Source: Solenopsis invicta
Lineage: Eukaryota; Arthropoda; Insecta; Hymenoptera; Formicidae
Direction: 5' to 3'
NCBI RefSeq assembly: GCF_016802725.1
Contig: NC_052675.1
Span: 8,755,622-8,819,621 of the forward strand
DNA: 64,000 nt
A program made the translations under genes and the position numbers. Positions 59,639 through 64,000 of this stretch are shown piece after piece. The notes under the pieces were generated by a model. It was not told the origin of the DNA. It made no database searches and worked only from the letters and a program-made list of their open reading frames with translations. Each line of letters starts with the position of its first letter. The first letter of the stretch is position 1.

Positions 59639-62361
59639 CGGCTGACAGAAGATCTGCCAGTTTACGAGACACCCTGCGCAACAAAGTTCGCAACGTAGTT
59701 TACGCGACGAACAACAACTCGAATTCTTGGCAGCGCGTCAAACGCTCGTACGCCTCGGAACACATTGTCTGTCTCGTGCGCGGTCAAACGTGATTCCGCG
59801 ATGAGCGTCTCGTCTCCGATGATGCGCGGCTCTGCCGCTCGTAAAACCGTAGGACGCGTTCGATTCACTTTTCAGCGGGAGAGATACAGCGCGCGAGCGG
59901 CGACGTAATGACAAAACTGGTAATGACAGATGGCCTTTGTAAGTCACTCCGATAGCGGCATTTCATCTCAGCCAGCGCGATTAATCCTTAACTGCGGTTT
60001 ATCACAGGTGAAGCTTGTGAAACTTGTTTCCGCGATGACTTTGATGTAACAGGACGCTAATAACATCGTAACTCCGGGATCTATAATCTTTCACAGCGTT
60101 TCCGTCCTCGTATCGATTCGAGCTATCGTTTAATTGATTTCTTGACAGTCGACGTTTGTCAATCTCGTCAGCTCGTAGAAATCAATTAAACAAAGAGGGC
60201 CATTAAGTTATTCTGGTTTCCCGTGTCGAATGGGCGTCTGGCTGATGTAAAATAAGCTCGGCTTTTCGGTTCCGATGGAAGAATTACGTTACGTGCCAGA
60301 ACTCTGTGACGGGCCACAATGTGTCGAAAGGCGCGGTCGGCCTCTCGTAAATAATTCGCGGTAATTGTCAAAAAGAGAACACTGTAAGTGCGACAGTGAG
60401 GACCGCGAGTGACGCGTCTGAGATTTATCGCCGCGCCAGCTAAGCAATTATGTCTTTTTCTTGGAACCAGCGATGGGATTGAGTATCCTACAAGTAGGCT
60501 CGAATCTGCTAACGTACGAGTTCCGAACTCTCTGTGATTAAGTAACAACTGAATCTGGACCGTGTTTCATACGTAGTACAGTTAAAGACGAGATAGGCCT
60601 ATGTACGATCACAGCGGGATCTTATGTAGCATTTTTTGTTATTTTACGTACAATTTCTAATTCTTTGCGCGCCGTTATTTTCAAACATAGCTCTTAAATT
60701 GAATCAGAACTTCAAAGTATTAAGAATCGATGTGTAAGAACTCGGTATCCGCTTGTAAACTTTTATTATTTTTTGAATTTGGATATGTAGCATTTCTGAA
60801 ATTCTGCGTTTATAAAAGAATTGGAGTAATTGACTTTCACACCCTCCCAGTCAAAATTATGATTGCGACGCAGCCCATGCTCCGTCACAACGGAATAATT
60901 GTCGATGTTCCTACGTCATTTTTTATCAGTACACAGAAAAAAAATAGTATCAAATTAACAATTCATTGTTTCATATGTAAGCAAGAATATAAAATTTTCC
61001 TGGTAGAATTTATAATCTTTAACAGACATAATTTGCTTACACGAAGAAAAGAATTTTCTTTATGTAAGCAAAATTACGTCTGTTTAAGATTATCAATTCT
61101 TCCAAGATGTTATAATTCTTGCTTATATATGAAACAATAAATTATTGATTTAATAATAATTTTTCTTTCCGTGTATTATTCGAATGAAGCTTAAAAAATG
61201 AAACTTGGATTTTTTACAATAACACACATTGAATGCGATCCCTCGTTTCTACTTGGAACTCCGACAAGCACGCGTTATCGCAGTTCGGGGTGACGACCGA
61301 CGACGAATGCTTTAGATACTTTCACGATCGCCGCGATTTAACGCGGGAGCGCCGGTAAATCCCAAACACATCGACACGCGCGTTTCGACATTTTAACCAA
61401 AAATAGTTTCAGCATGCCTTCGATACTTTTGTTTTCAAAGCACCGCGCGCCTCGCAAACCACGAAACATCATACGAAACGGGATACGAGCGATAAATGTG
61501 ATTTATTCTCCGAGCCAAACGCGCCTCTACAAACGGATATCAGTTGATATCCAGTGGGAGGCTGTTTGATACCACGAGATTTTGAACGCACACACGCGCG
61601 CACCAATGTACACATATGCACGCACATACGCGTTTTCCGCCCTCGATAATGTATTATCTTATTACTGTTGCTTCTCCAATTTCATAGCGAGACACGCAAG
61701 TAATAATCTCAAATGTTAACGGTATAAAAAAAAAAGTGAGAAAAAAATTCTGTTCGTGTATATTTAGGTCACCGAACGAACGTAAAATAATGAAGGCGAA
61801 AATTATTAAAAAAAATACATGTACACGTAAAAAGGCATTAAAATCTGTAACGCCAAAATATGCGTATTAACAAGGGCATGATAAAAATCTTTGTGCAATC
61901 TCCTATAAAACGCTTAACGTTCTGCACTTTGAATTAATAAAAAAATAAAAGAAATAAAAAATAAATGCATGTGAAATAAATCGTACGAGGACAAAAGGCG
62001 CGTCAGACGCGCCCGGCGAATCGGAATGCTGATTTAAATTCAGTTTAAATGTCCATGCTATTAAATAAATTGGAAATTATTTTGCACAGAGATGCAACGC
62101 TGGCTTACTTTGCCCTGCATAATCAGGCGGATGGTCAGGGTGACCGAGGGATCATCGTTCAGCACCGGCTTGTTGTCCATGCCGTCCATTGCGTGATTGC
62201 GGATCTTGTGGCTTCGATTGGAGACCTTCTCGACGTTCGCGGAGGGGAAGGGCGTGGAGGAGGGCAAGGAGGACAGGGGAGAGGTTAGGCGAGTGATTTT
62301 GATCGGGGGAGTCTCGGGGGACGTGCTCCTCAAGCGCTCCCAGGTAGTCTCGGTCCTCGTA
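41052..62361 (-). CDS. mub: Poly(C)-binding KH protein (mushroom-body expressed / PCBP), main isoform
   Basis: RNA-binding protein of the PCBP/hnRNP E family that binds C-rich RNA and affects splicing, stability and translation. Minus-strand exons: 62109-62361, 54025-54081, 53251-53649, 52540-52944 (or 52822-52944), 45742-45838, 44671-44950, 41052-41433. All junctions are GT..AG and phases agree. From the first Met in the 5' exon (62187-62189, MDGMDNKPV) the protein is 566 aa. KH1 (about 16-85) has GKKG at 34-37, KH2 (about 108-177) GKGG at 125-128, KH3 (about 373-440) GKGG at 387-390. The Pro/Ala/His-rich linker contains GLADPLLK, shared with Drosophila mub. The C-terminal segment is Ser/Thr/Ala-rich and ends ERTKYNPY. 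The 5' exon stays open upstream of that Met back to its acceptor, so an N-terminal extension (TRTETTWERLRSTSPETPP...) from an exon outside the recognised set is possible. Confidence 0.92.
41570..41640. repeat. Imperfect (TAG/CAG/TAA)n trinucleotide tract
   Basis: GTAGTAGTAGCAGTAGGAG-like sequence continuing into TAATAATAATAG, in the last mub intron. Confidence 0.7.
41837..41919. other. Cluster of three perfect palindromes/hairpins
   Basis: Within 83 bp: an 18 bp perfect palindrome centred on CCATGG (41837-41854), a 20 bp perfect palindrome centred on AGCGCT (41873-41892), and a hairpin with 9 bp perfect arms GTGTCCGTG/CACGGACAC around an 8 nt loop (41894-41919). The sequence is GC-rich in an AT-rich intron. 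No protein family recognised. It could be a structured RNA, a regulatory site or chance. Confidence 0.6.
41983..42040. repeat. (GAA)n trinucleotide repeat
   Basis: About 18 GAA units on the plus strand. On the mub transcript strand this is a TTC pyrimidine tract in the last intron. Confidence 0.9.
43428..43518 (-). CDS. Possible further mub terminal exon (tentative)
   Basis: A pyrimidine-rich acceptor (GTCCTGTCTTCCAG) precedes base 43518. With the KH3 donor phase, translation gives R then SSTPSILQTQLRSTSVPIVA, GCPFKQINY and a stop at 43428-43430. The same DNA is open in another frame for 90 codons (43381-43653). I know no homologue for either reading. Confidence 0.2.
44430..44445 (-). promoter_or_regulatory. 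C-rich intronic tract downstream of the KH3 donor
   Basis: On the mub strand this reads GTTCCCCCTCCCCCCTA, about 225 nt after the donor (GTGAGT at 44665-44670) that chooses between terminal exons. It is a candidate PCBP-family binding site; function is inferred only. Confidence 0.35.
44951..45741 (-). other. mub intron between the MGKLG exon and the KH3 exon
   Basis: 790 bp, AT-rich especially at 45250-45560. No other exon or repeat recognised. Confidence 0.7.
45839..45920 (-). promoter_or_regulatory. Two C7 tracts upstream of the MGKLG exon acceptor
   Basis: On the transcript strand CACCCCCCCGAG (45911-45918 core) and GGACCCCCCCTT (45877-45883 core) lie about 75 and 40 nt before the acceptor at 45839-45840, with a GCCCGCGGGC palindrome between them. 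The intron's acceptor-proximal stretch is otherwise only weakly pyrimidine-rich. Likely protein-binding sites, possibly for mub itself. Confidence 0.45.
46089..46124 (-). promoter_or_regulatory. Long C-rich tract 250 nt upstream of the MGKLG exon
   Basis: The plus strand has GGGG/GGAGGGGGGGGGGAGCGGGAGGG; on the mub strand this is a C10 run flanked by CCCTCCCG and CCTCCCC. It is the most C-rich stretch I see in the transcript region between first and last exons. Confidence 0.4.
46480..46510. repeat. (GA)n microsatellite
   Basis: About 15 GA units on the plus strand in a mub intron. Confidence 0.9.
52540..52821 (-). CDS. mub: mub linker extension used by the distal 5' splice site
   Basis: The exon starting at 52944 has two strong donors: GAC|GTAAGTAC (exon end 52822) and GCC|GTAAGTCT (exon end 52540). 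Both are phase 0 and join to the MGKLG exon in frame. The extra 94 residues (VSTVLPLPAPAAG..., then ending AHLVADA) are Pro/His/Ala-rich and include GLADPLLKSGHLQ, which matches the Drosophila mub linker, supporting real coding use. The choice toggles protein length without touching KH domains. Confidence 0.75.
57389..57426. repeat. (TG)n microsatellite
   Basis: TG dinucleotides with one interruption, followed by a CG-rich GCGCGCGC stretch. Confidence 0.85.
58144..58742. repeat. Two diverged copies of an about 150-200 bp segment
   Basis: CATGAAATTCAAT opens copies near 58144 and 58598. Both continue through a CTGAAAAGCG/GTGAAAAGTA-like part, GCATGAAATT, TTTGCTYYCRTT, TGCATTA and end AACAGYGTACA. 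The spacer holds a TGGGGTA/TACCCCA hairpin near 58379-58402. Probably a decayed repeat; superfamily unknown. Confidence 0.5.
59600..59639. repeat. (GA)n microsatellite
   Basis: GA units with two AAAGA interruptions on the plus strand, in the large mub intron. Confidence 0.85.
60931..61174. mobile_element. Palindromic MITE, 244 bp
   Basis: ACACAGAAAAAAAATA at the left is matched inverted by TTTTTCTTTCCGTGT at the right. Arms of about 110 bp share TTGTTTCATATGTAAGCAAG, ATAATCTTTAACAGAC and TTGCTTACA blocks with few changes. The 136-codon frame 60730-61140 runs through it and is not a gene. Confidence 0.8.
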
Positions 62362-64000
62362 CTGAAATCAGAGAAACATCTGGGTTACGAAACCATCGTG
62401 CACGTGCATACTGCCACTGTTACCTTTTCTCTCTCTTTTTTTTTACACCTATAAAACATGCTTTTACATTTTGACAGAGAAAAACCTTTAATCGATACCC
62501 TTTGTGGACGAAGATACAGATGCCGTTCAAATGATTCGCGCGTTTTATCATTGTAAATTGCTATTACTTATTCGTCCTTTATTCGATTATCCACTATTTG
62601 TTTTATTCGCCCTTTTACCTTTGAATAACAAAATGTCAATCTACAGCCTCTCTTCAATCGCAATCTGTACATGCGTACGTATCCAATGTCGATCACGATT
62701 GAGCGCTATATATACGCATAAACCGATGATGAGATTTGTAAGTTTGATTTATGCGACACGGGAGATTATCGTGACGGAATTTATTTATCGGGGCGTTGAA
62801 TTCACATAGAAATAAACGGTTCGGAGTGAACTACGGAATTAGCATAACAATAGCCAACCAGCAGCCCCGTCGAGGAGCGGCGATTCCGGGAATGCGATAC
62901 ACCACTGTATTAACTTGATAAGTCCGTTTGAGAATTATAGAACGGAACTACGCCGAGTCTACGTAACGTAATCGAATGGATCCGTTTTATATACGTACAC
63001 GAACCGTTATTCCTTACGCGTTTCGCTATTATTATTTACACTCGTCGCACGAAGCTACCGGTCCGCGATACTCGGACGCATTTCCAATTAAATTTGAAAT
63101 TTTTTTTCTCTCTCGAAATTATCCAACATTGCAAAATAAGAAAACGAAAAGACTGTAACGCTCGCTTTACGTCTCCTTTCCGCAAGCATAAAATACGGCG
63201 TCATTCGTAACGCTTATGGTAGAACCGAGCGAAATAAAACGTCAATTTTTCCCGGTTCACGGTCAATCTCGTTTTGGCTTCGCGCGATGCACTTTCACTC
63301 GTCGAATCAGCGCCAACGATAAAATGAAATTTATTGTCAGGCAAGAAAGAAGGTAGATAGGTAAGAACGGTCGACGATTCTTCACGGGACGCGATGTGGG
63401 TGGGTTTTTTTGATCTTTATATTAGCGAGCGTTGCGTAAGGAAAAAAAAATGCGAAAATTTTCGAGGTATTGTACAAAAGTGCACGCACGTAAATTACTT
63501 AATAATTCATTCCGTATGGAGAATATAAAGTGCCGTTAGAAAGAAACTGGTTAAGGATGTATCGGACATACGGTCGTTGATAAGTAAATAAAATTTAGAT
63601 GTGTTAATATTAACACTTAAAATTTCAAGCTGCATACCATGTGGAAATTGTGCGAATAAGATTACATTTTTATAGCTTATTTAACTCATTGAAAATTATT
63701 TCTTTTTACGACGATTGAGAAAAATCTTGATTTTTTTTGGTGTATTTTAAATTTTCCAGATGATTTACATACACTTTCATTGTGTTTTGTCTGTTTAGTC
63801 CTTTGTGTATATAAATTTTGTTCATTTTACAAAACTGACTTCCTGCATCGCAATTCAGATTCTTTTGTTATCTCGTTATTAATTATATTTTCATTGGAGT
63901 CTACCTCTCATCGAAATAACTTTTTATCCAGATAGAAAATCGCCGGCAAATTTTCTTCTACTACTTTCCAATGCAATACGAAACAACCTGTAATTTTTTC
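62362..64000 (-). other. Upstream mub intron or 5' region; nothing recognised
   Basis: The 5' exon of mub has a clear acceptor (CTGATTTCAG), so at least one more exon lies upstream on the minus strand, here or beyond the window. I could not identify it. A 16 bp perfect palindrome GTGTTAATATTAACAC is at 63601-63616. Confidence 0.5.

Larger units (their letters stand above)
54082..62108 (-). other. Large mub intron (8 kb) splitting KH1
   Basis: Interrupts KH1 between the QGK and EVGSIIG segments. No other exon recognised. Includes a CpG-rich stretch 54540-55320, two similar short motifs (55619 and 56366), microsatellites, a repeated segment at 58.1-58.7 kb, an unrecognised 170-codon plus-strand frame (58934-59446), and a MITE at 60931-61174. 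Confidence 0.55.

Noticed and set aside
60730..61140. 136-codon plus-strand frame
   Set aside because: Half of it is the palindromic MITE at 60931-61174.
1..64000. CRISPR arrays, rRNA, tRNA, bacterial-type operons
   Set aside because: No regularly spaced repeats and no tRNA B-box-like GGTTCGAATCC context were noticed. All genes are spliced, so this is nuclear eukaryotic DNA and such systems are not expected.

Overview
This is a nuclear insect chromosome segment. Genes are split by spliceosomal introns with GT..AG ends, non-coding DNA is AT-rich, CpG is not obviously depleted, and the four recognisable genes have insect or vertebrate relatives. Gene content and small palindromic transposons suggest Hymenoptera, perhaps an ant; that placement is inference.

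Layout. Bases 1-167 (+) hold the last exon of a LAMMER/CLK kinase (Doa). Bases 1734-16474 (-) hold a complete malic enzyme gene (Men), tail-to-tail with Doa. It has two first exons: a proximal one encoding a mitochondrial-type leader and a distal one encoding an N-myristoylation-type start. Both join the same body in frame. The 6.6 kb first intron of the distal isoform (9848-16424) is a nest of non-autonomous DNA transposons, including a decayed 1.2 kb element with TTAA target duplication and a transposase remnant. Bases 19652-20307 (+) hold a three-exon PBDC1 gene, divergent from Men.

About 20.3-64 kb is dominated by one minus-strand gene, the poly(C)-binding protein gene mub (PCBP family, three KH domains), with exons from 62361 down to 36964. 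It shows alternative 5' splice sites after KH2 and at least two alternative terminal exons. One of these (36964-37048), not an obvious ORF, restores the vertebrate-type PCBP C-terminus. The low-complexity 20.3-37 kb interval holds no other recognisable gene and may include a long mub 3' UTR.

I see no operon, CRISPR array, rRNA or tRNA, and no evident new multi-gene system. The most interesting signals are the two N-termini of Men, the alternative C-termini of mub, and C-rich tracts on the mub transcript strand next to its alternatively spliced region, which suggest autoregulation by this C-binding protein.
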